Part shown: one piece after another, positions 41,831 through 50,406 of the stretch
Layout of the letters: every line of letters begins with the position of its first letter
Position numbering within the stretch: the first letter of the stretch is position 1
DNA from: Gammaproteobacteria bacterium
GTDB lineage: Bacteria; Pseudomonadota; Gammaproteobacteria; Ga0077536
Direction of reading: 5' to 3'
Assembly: GCA_024234975.1 (NCBI GenBank)
Contig: JACKNH010000008.1
Location: 1-64,000, forward strand
Length of the DNA stretch: 64,000 nucleotides
Notes under the pieces: generated by a model
What the model was told of the DNA's origin: nothing
The model's database searches: none
What the model saw: the letters and a program-made list of their open reading frames with translations, nothing else
Translations under genes and position numbers: made by a program

Positions 41831-43221
41831 AAAACTTCCGCAACTATGTAGCGGGCGCCGTACTGTGTGCCGCCCCGATGATCGCAGGCAATGTATTTGC
41901 CGCCGATTCACTCAACGACCTGCTCAACGACGTTCAGAATGTGCGCTCGGAAGTCACCCGCATGTTCCAGCAGCGTGCGCAGGAATTTAATGGCCTGGGC
42001 GAAGATGCCAAGGCACAGCAGCTGCGCGAAGCCCAGGCGCGACGCGACGAACTGGCCGCGACATCGGAAACGCTTTCGGACCAGTATTCCGAAAACGAAG
42101 TCCGAATCAACGACTTGAATCGGCAGCTTCGTGACAAGGCAACCGAACTCGGACTCGCCGAACTCTTTGGTCTGGCACGGCAGGCTGCCAACGACTCAGC
42201 GACCATTCTCGAACAGTCGCTGATCACGACGCAGTTCAAAGCTCCGGCAGGCGAAAAAGGCCGCGCTGACTTCCTGCGTGACTTTGCCGCTTCGCGCGCC
42301 ACGCCAACTCCTGCTGATCTGGAACGCGTCTGGTTCGAAATCCAGCGCGAAATGACTGCCAGTGGCCAGGTTGCCCGCTACCAGACGGAAGTCGTGGCGC
42401 CGGGTGGTACACCGAGTCAGTCCGAAGTTGTTCGCGTCGGGCCGTTTACAGCAACATCAGGCGGCCAATTCCTGCAGTACATTCCGACGCTGCAGACGCT
42501 GAATATCTATCCGCGTCAGCTGCCGGAAGAGTTCATGGCGATCGCTGACGATTTCGACGGACAGTCCAGCGGTTACCACACCGCAGTCGTTGACTCGGCC
42601 CGAGGCGTGCTGCTCGGCCTGTATGTCGAACGTCCGACATTGGAAGAGCGCATCGAACTGGGTGAAGCTGTCGGTTACGTCATCATCGTGGTCGGTCTGC
42701 TGGGACTGCTGGCCTTCTTAGTCCAGCTGGTTTACCTGGTCATCGTCCGTCTGGGTGTCAGTGGGCAGCTGAAGAACCTCAACAACCTCAAGCGCAACAA
42801 CGCCCTGGGTCGCGTTCTGCTGGCGTTCAAGGGTGATGGCAGCCGCATCGAACAGGATGCAGACATCGCTGAACTTCGTATCTCCGAAGCCGTACTGCGC
42901 GAAGTTCCGAAACTCGAACGCTTCCAGGCCTTCCTGCGTCTGTGTGTCGCGGCCGGTCCGCTGCTCGGTCTTATCGGTACCGTCGTCGGTATGATCATCA
43001 CCTTCCAGAGTATTACCGAGTCCGGCTCGAGTGATCCGAAGCTGATGGCCACCGGTATCGGCCAGGCGATGATCGCAACCGTACTCGGTCTGGGTATCGC
43101 GATTCCGCTGCTGTTCGCCAACGCACTGTTGAACTCATTGTCGCGCGGCATTGTCCAGATTCTGGACGAGCAGAGCACCGGCATGTTGGCGGAAGCCATC
43201 GAGAAACAACGCAATGTTTGA
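41827..43221 (+). CDS. ttpC: TtpC-like MotA/TolQ/ExbB proton channel protein (copy 1)
   Basis: A 464-residue protein: signal peptide, periplasmic coiled-coil domain (VRSEVTRMFQQRAQEFNG), then a hydrophobic segment near residue 280 and a TolQ/ExbB-like C-terminal domain. Conserved segments include FLRLCVAAGPLLGLIGTVVG and GIGQAMIATVLGLGIAIPLL. TtpC is the extra TolQ-like protein that Vibrio TonB2 systems need for siderophore uptake; the symbol is used by analogy of context and architecture. Overlaps its neighbours by four and eight bases, so the operon is tightly coupled. Confidence 0.88.
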   Translation: MKNFRNYVAGAVLCAAPMIAGNVFAADSLNDLLNDVQNVRSEVTRMFQQRAQEFNGLGEDAKAQQLREAQARRDELAATSETLSDQYSENEVRINDLNRQLRDKATELGLAELFGLARQAANDSATILEQSLITTQFKAPAGEKGRADFLRDFAASRATPTPADLERVWFEIQREMTASGQVARYQTEVVAPGGTPSQSEVVRVGPFTATSGGQFLQYIPTLQTLNIYPRQLPEEFMAIADDFDGQSSGYHTAVVDSARGVLLGLYVERPTLEERIELGEAVGYVIIVVGLLGLLAFLVQLVYLVIVRLGVSGQLKNLNNLKRNNALGRVLLAFKGDGSRIEQDADIAELRISEAVLREVPKLERFQAFLRLCVAAGPLLGLIGTVVGMIITFQSITESGSSDPKLMATGIGQAMIATVLGLGIAIPLLFANALLNSLSRGIVQILDEQSTGMLAEAIEKQRNV

Positions 43222-43744
43222 TTCTTTGTCATCCATTCCGCTGTTTAACGGCATCATCGAGTTGGTGAATGACGGCGGGCCGTTTGTATTCCTGATTTTC
43301 CTGTCAGGCGTGCTGATGTGGGGCATCATCATTGAACGGTGGATCTATTTCACGTTCATGCTGCCCAAGAAGGCGCGAGCAATGCAGGAGCAGTGGTACG
43401 CGCGCAGCGATCACACCTCATGGTGCGCTCGCAACATCCGCCAGGCGATGATTTCACGGCTGAACTCCTCCATGACCACGGGTTTCCCGGTCATGGAGGT
43501 ACTCGTCCCGATGTCACCGCTGTTGGGTCTTATCGGTACTGTCAGCGGGATGTTGGAGGTATTCGACTCCATGGCCCTGCGCGGTAATGCCGATGCCCGC
43601 AGCATGGCGAGCGGTGTTTCCGAAGCAATGATTTGTACGATGTCCGGTCTGGCCGTCAGTATCACCGGTCTATACCCCGTGCACTACTTCAAGACACGTA
43701 CGATCCACGAAACGGAATTGCTCGCTGACAGATTTGGATTCTGA
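43214..43744 (+). CDS. exbB: ExbB proton channel protein
   Basis: A 176-residue inner-membrane protein with three helices, at FVFLIFLSGVLMWGIIIE, SPLLGLIGTVSGMLEVF and MICTMSGLAVSITGLYP. GLIGTVSGM holds the conserved channel Thr. With ExbD it converts proton flow into energy for TonB. The start at 43214 overlaps the TtpC stop by eight bases; a frame from 43151 is a longer out-of-family version. Length fits the short ExbB2-type partner rather than the 240-residue E. coli form. Confidence 0.92.
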   Translation: MFDSLSSIPLFNGIIELVNDGGPFVFLIFLSGVLMWGIIIERWIYFTFMLPKKARAMQEQWYARSDHTSWCARNIRQAMISRLNSSMTTGFPVMEVLVPMSPLLGLIGTVSGMLEVFDSMALRGNADARSMASGVSEAMICTMSGLAVSITGLYPVHYFKTRTIHETELLADRFGF

Positions 43745-43746
43745 TT

Positions 43747-44160
43747 ATGCGTAAAAGACGACATTCAAACGACAGTCACGAAGGAGCGCACGGTATCGAC
43801 CTGGCGCCGATGTTGGACTTCGTCATCAACTTGCTGATCTTTTTCATCATCACTGCGGTATTCGTCAAGGAATCCGGCCTGGTCGTCAACCGCCCGACCG
43901 GGTTCGAGACGCCACCGGATAACGATGAGAACAAGACGATTACGATCCAGGTGCTGGATAACGGCGATATCTGGGTGGACAGCCGTGAGGTCGATGTCCG
44001 CGCCGTACGCGCCAACGTTGAACGCATGAGTGCGGTCAACCCCGATGCCGGCGTACTGATTCAGGCACACGAACTGGCGCCTACGGGCACCATCGTCGAA
44101 GTGGTTGACCAGGTTCACCTTGGCAATATCTACAACATCACTTTCAGCACGTCCAACTAA
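43747..44160 (+). CDS. exbD: ExbD biopolymer transport protein (first of two)
   Basis: A 137-residue protein with one membrane helix, GIDLAPMLDFVINLLIFFII, carrying the essential Asp in LDF, and a periplasmic domain with QVLDNGDIWVDSREVD and VDQVHLGNIYNITFS. It works with ExbB to use the proton gradient. Starts two bases after exbB's stop. A second ExbD follows in the next gene, which is unusual in number though not unknown. Confidence 0.93.
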   Translation: MRKRRHSNDSHEGAHGIDLAPMLDFVINLLIFFIITAVFVKESGLVVNRPTGFETPPDNDENKTITIQVLDNGDIWVDSREVDVRAVRANVERMSAVNPDAGVLIQAHELAPTGTIVEVVDQVHLGNIYNITFSTSN

Positions 44161-44193
44161 GGCCAGAACTGCAGGTCACCGGAGAGCGTCACA

Positions 44194-44610
44194 ATGCAGG
44201 CACGCAGACACACGGCAGAAACCGAAGATCACGGCATCGACCTCGCGCCGATGCTGGACTTCACTATCAACCTGTTGATCTTCTTCATTATTACAACGTC
44301 CTTCATCAAGGAAGCAGGGGTCACGGTTTTCAAGCCCGCCGCCCTGACCGCGGAACACCGCGATTCAGGCAACCTGCTTATCGCCATTCGTGAAAACGGC
44401 GAAGTCTGGATGGATCGCCAACGTGTCGACATGCGCCAATTGCGCGCGATGATTGAGCGCCTGCACATCGAACGTCCGGACGACACGGTGGTCATTATTG
44501 CCGACAGGAACTCCAAGGCCGGCATGGTAGCCAAGGTCATGGACGAAGTCCGCCAAGGCGGAATCAGAGATATATCCATTGCCGCCGACCCGGGCGGCGC
44601 CAGCGGTTAG
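44194..44610 (+). CDS. exbD: ExbD biopolymer transport protein (second of two)
   Basis: A 138-residue paralogue of the preceding gene: GIDLAPMLDFTINLLIFFII with the membrane Asp, then NGEVWMDRQRVDMRQL and MDEVRQGGIRDISIAAD. The two ExbD proteins are clearly related but diverged outside the helix, so they may form mixed complexes with ExbB. ATG at 44194 with GGAGAG upstream, 33 bases after the first ExbD's stop. Confidence 0.93.
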   Translation: MQARRHTAETEDHGIDLAPMLDFTINLLIFFIITTSFIKEAGVTVFKPAALTAEHRDSGNLLIAIRENGEVWMDRQRVDMRQLRAMIERLHIERPDDTVVIIADRNSKAGMVAKVMDEVRQGGIRDISIAADPGGASG

Positions 44611-44631
44611 GTACAAGAGGAGGATTTCCCA

Positions 44632-45228
44632 ATGTTGTTACGTCTTCCTATCGCATTTATCGGCAGCGCTCTGCTGTCCCTGGGCATGTTCTGGTTGATG
44701 CATCATTTGATCAGTCAACCCATTGATGCAGGCGAAGTCCGCGAAGCGATGCGCATCGAGTTCAGCCGTCTGCGGCAGGACACCGAGGTCGCCACCAAGC
44801 GTGATGAAAAGGTCACCCGCGAGCGCCCGCCGCAGGCACCCGAGCAGCTCCGTATGTCGTTCAACACTTCGGGTGTTGAAAACAACGTGGCCCAGCTGAC
44901 CCCGGTAGTGGATGCCGCTGGCGCCATGTCCAAGATGAGCATGTCCGCCGGCTCCGACCGCGACGTCATCCCGTTGGTCCGTATTCCGCCGGATTACCCA
45001 CCGCGTGCATTGAGCCGTGGTCTTGAAGGCTACGTCGTCGTCCAGTTCACGATTACCGGTGCCGGAACCGTAAAGGACGCGATCGCCATCGAGAGCTCCA
45101 GCAAAATCTTTGAGGATGCGGCCATCAAATCCATCCTCCGGTGGCGCTACAACCCGAAGGTGGAAAACGGCGCAGCCGTGGAGCGAATCGGTATGCGCAC
45201 GGTTATCCGCTTCCAGCTGGAAAACTAG
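44632..45228 (+). CDS. tonB: TonB-family energy transducer (TonB2-like)
   Basis: A 198-residue protein: short N-terminal membrane anchor (RLPIAFIGSALLSLGMFWLM), a short periplasmic linker without the long Pro-rich stretch of E. coli TonB, and a C-terminal TonB domain from about residue 120 (PPDYPPRALSRGLEGYVVVQFTITG-like pattern, with the conserved YP). The short linker is typical of TonB2. It links the inner-membrane proton channel to outer-membrane receptors. AGAGGAGG precedes ATG at 44632. Receptors are not encoded in the window. Confidence 0.92.
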   Translation: MLLRLPIAFIGSALLSLGMFWLMHHLISQPIDAGEVREAMRIEFSRLRQDTEVATKRDEKVTRERPPQAPEQLRMSFNTSGVENNVAQLTPVVDAAGAMSKMSMSAGSDRDVIPLVRIPPDYPPRALSRGLEGYVVVQFTITGAGTVKDAIAIESSSKIFEDAAIKSILRWRYNPKVENGAAVERIGMRTVIRFQLEN

Positions 45229-45306
45229 GTCCTGGAATTTCATTGCTGAACCCGGCGCGCCGCAGCATCGGGCTTTGAACGCCAAGCAGAATTGAAGGAG
45301 TACGCC

Positions 45307-46539
45307 ATGCAGAAAATCTTCAACCGCAACTTCAGGGGAATGATTGCGACCGTTGCCACGGCTTCGGTGCTGGTGCTGCAGCCCGCGTTTGCCGCGGACA
45401 AGAAGGAAGCGGAACCCGGCGGCTACGACGCGGCAACAGGCAAGTTGCTGAACGAAGCCATCGAAATGCTCAACATGGACAACTACTCGGGCGCCAAGGC
45501 CAAAATCGGCACCATGAATTTTGAAAAGCTGAGCCCCTACGAGCGCAGCCACGTCGAGCAGGTGCTGGCATCCATCGAGCACCACCAGGAAAACTACGGT
45601 GCGGCCCGCAATCACCTGCTGGAAGGCATCAAGGCTGGCGGCTTCAACGAGCAGGAACTGTCGGATATTCGCTATCAAATCGCGCAGCTGTATCTGACCG
45701 AAGAGAAATGGAAAGAAGGCGCCGCCGCCCTGGAAGAGTGGTTCCGCAACACCAGCTCACCGAACTCTGCCGCGTATTACCTGCTCGCGGTTGCCTACTA
45801 CCAGATGGAAGACTTCAACAAGGCACTGCCCAATGCGCAGAAGGCCGTTGACCTTTCCGAGAAGCCCCAGGAAAGCTGGATTCAGCTGGTCCTGGCCTTG
45901 TACCTGCAGAAGGACCAGTTCAAGCCCGCGATTCCCCTGCTCGAGCGTCTGATCTCGATGGTGCCGGACAAGAAGACCTACTGGATGCAGTTGTCTTCCG
46001 TTTATGGCCAGGTCGAAGACTATCCAAAAGCGTTGGCTGTCATGCAGCTCGCCTACGACGCCGGCCTGACTTCCGACGATGCGGAAATTCGCCGCCTGGC
46101 CGACCTGTTGATGTTTAACGATGTTCCGTATCGTGGCGCCACAGTGCTTGAGAAGGCCATCGACAACAAAACTGTAACCGTGGACGCCAAGCTGTACGAA
46201 AAACTGGCAAATTGCTGGATCGCAGCCCGCGAATACGACAAGTCCATCAATCCGCTGCAACGCGCCGCCCAGATGTCCTCCGATGGTGAATTGTTCATCC
46301 GCCTGGGCGAGGTACAGATTCAGCGTGAAGACTGGAACGGTGCAGCGCAGGCCATCGAAAGTGGCCTGAACAAAGGCGGCATCAAGAACCAGGCCAATGC
46401 TCACGTGCTGCTGGGCGTCGCGTATTACAACATGAAGGAATACCGCAAGGCCCGCCCATGGTTTGAGCGCGCCACCGGTTCATCCCAGTTCGGCAAGATG
46501 GCCAAGGGCTATCTGCAGATGATTGCGGCCAACTCCTAA
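45307..46539 (+). CDS. TPR-repeat periplasmic protein of the TonB2 cluster
   Basis: A 410-residue exported protein (leader FRGMIATVATASVLVLQPAFA, then TPR arrays). Repeat-like blocks include GAARNHLLEGIKAGGFNEQEL, YYLLAVAYYQMEDFNKALPNA and LLGVAYYNMKEYRKARPWFE, ending shortly after. TPR genes are a constant member of TonB2 loci; they are thought to scaffold the complex. GAAGGAG at 45293-45299 decides the start at 45307. Confidence 0.88.
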   Translation: MQKIFNRNFRGMIATVATASVLVLQPAFAADKKEAEPGGYDAATGKLLNEAIEMLNMDNYSGAKAKIGTMNFEKLSPYERSHVEQVLASIEHHQENYGAARNHLLEGIKAGGFNEQELSDIRYQIAQLYLTEEKWKEGAAALEEWFRNTSSPNSAAYYLLAVAYYQMEDFNKALPNAQKAVDLSEKPQESWIQLVLALYLQKDQFKPAIPLLERLISMVPDKKTYWMQLSSVYGQVEDYPKALAVMQLAYDAGLTSDDAEIRRLADLLMFNDVPYRGATVLEKAIDNKTVTVDAKLYEKLANCWIAAREYDKSINPLQRAAQMSSDGELFIRLGEVQIQREDWNGAAQAIESGLNKGGIKNQANAHVLLGVAYYNMKEYRKARPWFERATGSSQFGKMAKGYLQMIAANS

Positions 46540-46568
46540 GAGATTCACGAAAGGTGAGAGATTCAGGC

Positions 46569-47288
46569 ATGGAGTTTATTCATTCCTTAAAAGGTCGCCG
46601 CGGACTGGCATCCCGGCTGGTACTGGCTGGCTCACTTGTGCTCGCCGCCGGATTCGCCCAGGCACAGACGGACGCGGGCAGCCGCTACGCCAACATCCTT
46701 GCCGATGCCGACAGCATCGCCCGCTATAACGAATATCTGCAAAGCCAGATGAGCGGCCAGGAAGCCCAGATTGCGGATCTGGAAGCGCAACTCGCGGCGA
46801 TGGACGCCACCGCAATCGACGTCCAGCCGCTGCTGAAACGCATGTACGACACGCTGGCCGAAGCGATCGACAACGGCGTGCCGTTTATCGATCCGAACCC
46901 GAATGGCGATGGCTCTGACCTCCGCTCCAACCGCATTGAGCACATCCGAGGACTGATGCAACAGGAGACGGTAAATCCTGGCGAACTGTATCGGCGCCTG
47001 ATGGAGGCCTATCAGATCGAACTGGAATACGGCCGCACCATGGCTGCCTATGACGGCAAGTTGCCGGACGGCCGCGAGGTCGAATTCCTCCGCATGGGAC
47101 GTATATCGCTGATGTACCGTACGAAGGACGGACAGGAAAGCGGCTATTGGGATAACCAGGCAGCCCAGTTCGTTGCCGATGCACAGTATGCCCGCGCCAT
47201 ACTGAACGCTTTGCTGATGGCGAAGAAGGAATTGGCGCCCGATCTGATCACCGTACCGGTACCGGCCGCAACCGAGGTCCGCTCATGA
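46569..47288 (+). CDS. DUF3450 periplasmic protein (copy 2)
   Basis: A 239-residue paralogue of the 41054-41830 product, with signal peptide, coiled coil (RYNEYLQSQMSGQEAQIADL) and the DUF3450 core YQIELEYGRTMAAYDG, MGRISLMYRTKDG and SGYWD. The two copies agree closely over this core and its C-terminal PVPA...EVRS and differ in the N-terminal coiled coil. ATG at 46569 with AGGTGAG upstream; a GTG at 46554 is discounted. Overlaps the following gene by four bases, as copy 1 does. Confidence 0.88.
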   Translation: MEFIHSLKGRRGLASRLVLAGSLVLAAGFAQAQTDAGSRYANILADADSIARYNEYLQSQMSGQEAQIADLEAQLAAMDATAIDVQPLLKRMYDTLAEAIDNGVPFIDPNPNGDGSDLRSNRIEHIRGLMQQETVNPGELYRRLMEAYQIELEYGRTMAAYDGKLPDGREVEFLRMGRISLMYRTKDGQESGYWDNQAAQFVADAQYARAILNALLMAKKELAPDLITVPVPAATEVRS

Positions 47289-48727
47289 AGAATTCACGCA
47301 AACTTCTCGTAGCCGCAGGCGCACTGTTCGTTGCGCAGACCCTGGCGCCGGTTGCATCCGCTGCCGAAGTCAACTTCAACCAGCTGATTCAGAATATCCG
47401 CCAGTTGCGTCAGTCCGAGCAGCAATTGTCTCAGCAGCGCGAGGGCACGTTCCGCGCTGAACTGCAGAAGATAGATACACAGGCGAAAGAGCAGGTCGAC
47501 CGCCGTAACCGTGAGGAAGCACGGAGTAACCAGCTCAGCAAGTCATTTGACGAGAACGAAGCCCGCATCGCCGAAATGAAGGAACTCCTGGCGCAGCACC
47601 AGGGCAACCTTGGCGAGCTGTTTGGTGTTACCCGTCAGGTGGCCGGCGACTCCGCCAACGTGCTGGCCTCGTCGATGTTGAACCCCATGTATGGGCCAGC
47701 GGCCGACGGCGAAAACCGCGTAGACTTCATGCGCCGAATCGCTGACGCCAAGGCGTTACCATCCATCACTGAGTTGGAACGGCTCTGGTTTGAACTGCAT
47801 CGCGAGATGACAGCGACCTCACGCGTCGCGCGATTCGAGGCGCCGGTTTATCCGCCCGTGCCTACCGAAGAAGAGCGTGAGGCGAACCCCGAGCTGCCCT
47901 TGCTGGGCGAACCAGAGATGATGTCCGTCACCACGGTCGGCCCGTTTACCGCAACGGCAAATGGTGAATACCTGACCTACATGACGACGAATCAGGCCTA
48001 CGCGGCATTAGGGCGTCAACTGCACGGCAACCTGAAACAGATGGCGGAGGATCTTGAACGGGCCAACGGAAATGAATATGTGGAGGCCGTGGTCGATCCA
48101 TCCCGTGACGCGCTGCTTCGACAGACGGTAGACCGTCCGAACGTCATCGAACGTATTGAGAACGGTGAAGTGGTCGGCTGGGTAATCGTTGCTGTCGGCA
48201 TCCTCGGTGTCGTCGTTGCCGTGTTGCAAGCCATCTATCTCGTTATCACGCGTATCGCGGTTGGCGCACAGGTACGCAATATGGATAAACCGACCAAGGG
48301 TAACCCGCTTGGTCGTGTCATCCTCGCCTTCCGCTCGAAGGAAGGCGGCGTGCACGATACGCCGGAGTTGGCCGAACTGCGCATCTCCGAAGCCGTGTTG
48401 AAAGAGGTTCCAAAGCTCGAGCGCTTCCAGGGCTTCCTGCGGTTGGCAGTAGCGGCTGGCCCGCTGCTCGGTCTGGTCGGTACCGTTATCGGCATGATCA
48501 TCACCTTCCACGCGATCACCGCTTCCGGTTCGAGCGATCCGAAGCTGATGGCGCACGGTATCGGTCAGGCGATGATCGCCACCGTTCTCGGTCTTGGTAT
48601 CGCCATTCCGCTGCTGTTCATCAATTCCGGTCTCGCCACGTTGTCGCGCGGCGTCACCCAGATTCTTGATGAGCGCAGCCATACGTTGCTGGCTGATACG
48701 TTGGGCAAAACCCGCGAAGCAGCCTGA
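47285..48727 (+). CDS. TtpC-like TolQ/ExbB family protein (copy 2)
   Basis: A 480-residue paralogue of the 41827-43221 product. Same order: signal peptide, coiled coil, hydrophobic segment and TolQ-like C-terminus with FLRLAVAAGPLLGLVGTVIG and GIGQAMIATVLGLGIAIPLL. It has no ExbB, ExbD or TonB behind it, so it probably uses those encoded upstream. It may form an alternative complex with DUF3450 copy 2. Followed by a strong terminator. Confidence 0.88.
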   Translation: MKNSRKLLVAAGALFVAQTLAPVASAAEVNFNQLIQNIRQLRQSEQQLSQQREGTFRAELQKIDTQAKEQVDRRNREEARSNQLSKSFDENEARIAEMKELLAQHQGNLGELFGVTRQVAGDSANVLASSMLNPMYGPAADGENRVDFMRRIADAKALPSITELERLWFELHREMTATSRVARFEAPVYPPVPTEEEREANPELPLLGEPEMMSVTTVGPFTATANGEYLTYMTTNQAYAALGRQLHGNLKQMAEDLERANGNEYVEAVVDPSRDALLRQTVDRPNVIERIENGEVVGWVIVAVGILGVVVAVLQAIYLVITRIAVGAQVRNMDKPTKGNPLGRVILAFRSKEGGVHDTPELAELRISEAVLKEVPKLERFQGFLRLAVAAGPLLGLVGTVIGMIITFHAITASGSSDPKLMAHGIGQAMIATVLGLGIAIPLLFINSGLATLSRGVTQILDERSHTLLADTLGKTREAA

Positions 48728-48775
48728 TTCTTCAATCAGCCGGCTTGCGGTACCGCAGCTGGTCAGGCAAGTTCG

Positions 48776-48812
48776 AAAAAGAGCGGCGATAACCTCGCCG
48801 CTCTTTTTTTTC
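48776..48812 (+). terminator. Rho-independent terminator of the TonB2 operon
   Basis: GAGCGGCGA, a five-base loop and TCGCCGCTC, followed by eight or more T residues, make a strong intrinsic terminator about 50 bases after the last gene of the plus-strand operon. Confidence 0.93.
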
Positions 48813-48951
48813 GCCATCCCGGACACCGCGCAGCCCCTCTTCTTTCGTCATCCCGGACACCGCGCAGCGGTGAGCCGGGATCCATAGGGCCTCTCTCCAA
48901 GACGCATGGATTCCGGCTCGCGCCCCCTTCGCGGGCCCGTCCGGAATGACG
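48812..48951. repeat. Palindromic intergenic repeat element
   Basis: CGTCATCCCGGACACCGCGC at 48846 starts an arm ending GCCGGGATCCA (48884). The reverse complement of 48907-48951 reads CGTCATTCCGGACGGGCCCG through GAGCCGGAATCCA. The two arms therefore form a long imperfect inverted repeat, each arm with its own hairpin. A 22-bp partial copy of the first arm lies at 48812-48833. The pattern is that of dispersed palindromic repeats of proteobacterial genomes; coding frames through it are spurious. Confidence 0.8.
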
Positions 48952-49165
48952 GAGCAGTAAGACGAAGCCCGTGCGAAATTCCCCGGCGTTGGCTGAGGAA
49001 CGTCTTTCTTGTCTGCACAGTGTCGCGTCGCACCGACCGGAGGCCCGCCGATCCAGTCAGTCCTCACTGTCATCACCATGTCTGACAAAAAACTGCCGTC
49101 GATTGCTTTAACCCGTGACGTACCAAAAGGCCTGGCCCAGGCGCTGCCCACGCCTTCTCACGGCA

Positions 49166-49201
49166 AACAAAAAGCCGCTACCGGCTTCCCGGTAGCGGCT
49201 T
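49166..49201 (-). terminator. Terminator of the minus-strand oxidative operon
   Basis: AAGCCGCTACCGG, a CTTC loop and CCGGTAGCGGCTT form a 13-bp perfect stem. On the minus strand it is followed by TTTGTTTG, so it ends transcription about 50 bases past the last gene of the 58322-49251 operon. Confidence 0.9.
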
Positions 49202-49250
49202 GAACTCGTGCAATCGAATACGCGAAAAAATTCGTTGTGACGCTTGAGGA

Positions 49251-50282
49251 CTATTCCATCGTTACATCCCGCGCCGTATCCGACATGCCCTGCTTCCAGG
49301 TGCTCCAGCCGGAATTCATACCGTAAGGCGAACGTTCAAGAATCGCTTCAATCTGGCGAATCTGATTGTTCTCTACCTTGAATAACTCAGCGATTTGCCA
49401 GGTCCAAGGCTGGACCGGCCCCGCCACAACCTTGCGCCCTGCAGGCGTCTCGAAGTTCCGCCACTCACCACCGGAATGATCGAAAAATACGAAGCTGAAG
49501 ACCAACCCCCGCTCCTCGTCCACCGCAACGAAGCGCCGATCCCGGATGCGATTGACGAAATGGATGAGCCCGGATTCAAATTGCTCCTTACAACTCCACT
49601 GCCCCGAGTAGACCGACGACGTTTTCGGATCCGGACGCGTCTGCCCTGCCGGCGTAGCAACATTGGTAGCCTGGTTGCCATTCTCAATCCGATTGCAGTC
49701 AGCAGTGAAGGGATAGTCACCCTTGCCATCGTTCTGCTGCATTCCAGTGAAATACTTATTGGCAGTGGAAATCAAAGCTGCGCGGCTCATCCGTTCCCGT
49801 TCCGGCACCGCCTGCAGATACATCGGCTTGGGTGCAGACATGGCTTCCACCTTCTTGTAGCCATCTTCACTGCGGACCACGAATTGCTCGACCTCGGTGA
49901 TAAGGTGGTTCTCAACACGCAGACGTAATGCCAGCAGCGCTCCGGTCCCTTGCGTAGGTTCGCGATGGTCTTCTTCTATCGTCCCGATGAACGCGACCTG
50001 GCCAGCGGGAACATCCGTGACGAACAACCGGTAATGACCTTTCGCCCGCATGGTATTCCACAGGCCATCGCCGATAACGAGACGCTGCCCGTTCTCCGTG
50101 AACAATACGTCACTGGCCAGCGCAACGCGCGAGGGCTGATTCACGACAACTGCATCGAGATACTGATCAACCATGCCTTCGAGACAAGCGCGGTTGCAAT
50201 CCTGTGCCGACGCTTGCGTGAACACCCCGATGGCCAGTGTCGCGGCAACCAAGGTGCCGCGTTTACGATTGATGGCAGCCAT
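49251..50282 (-). CDS. Exported DUF8021-like protein, last gene of the oxidative operon
   Basis: A 343-residue protein with a signal peptide (GTLVAATLAIGVFTQASAQ). The first 130 mature residues (CNRACLEGMVDQYLDAVV, later EEDHREPTQGTGALLALRLRVE) resemble DUF8021/NTF2-like domains of secreted proteins; the second part contains TANKYFTGMQQND and a Cys-containing WSCKEQFESG stretch. It may bind or process the same substrate as the preceding enzymes. GGGGGA sits four bases before ATG at 50282, which decides the start. Function is an inference. Confidence 0.7.
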   Translation of the reverse strand: MAAINRKRGTLVAATLAIGVFTQASAQDCNRACLEGMVDQYLDAVVVNQPSRVALASDVLFTENGQRLVIGDGLWNTMRAKGHYRLFVTDVPAGQVAFIGTIEEDHREPTQGTGALLALRLRVENHLITEVEQFVVRSEDGYKKVEAMSAPKPMYLQAVPERERMSRAALISTANKYFTGMQQNDGKGDYPFTADCNRIENGNQATNVATPAGQTRPDPKTSSVYSGQWSCKEQFESGLIHFVNRIRDRRFVAVDEERGLVFSFVFFDHSGGEWRNFETPAGRKVVAGPVQPWTWQIAELFKVENNQIRQIEAILERSPYGMNSGWSTWKQGMSDTARDVTME

Positions 50283-50406
50283 TAAAATCCCCCATTTATG
50301 TTGATAGAGCAGCAAGAAACGAAAACTACCGCCAAATGAATCATCTTCACCGTGAAATCAGTTGACTCGAGCAAGCTACACGGTTGTGCTGCGAACTGAA
50401 TGTGGC

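Larger units (their letters stand above)
48728..49250. other. Intergenic region with terminators and repeats
   Basis: A 523-bp gap between convergent operons. It holds the plus-strand terminator, a palindromic repeat family element and the minus-strand terminator, listed separately. The remaining frames look like chance readings across the repeat; no gene is called. Confidence 0.7.

Noticed and set aside
48732..49151. Minus-strand frame of 139 codons
   Set aside because: It runs through the terminator and palindromic repeat, with no ribosome binding site and no conserved composition.
49009..49203. Plus-strand small frame ending in the terminator hairpin
   Set aside because: Its last codons are the minus-strand terminator stem; no support as a gene.
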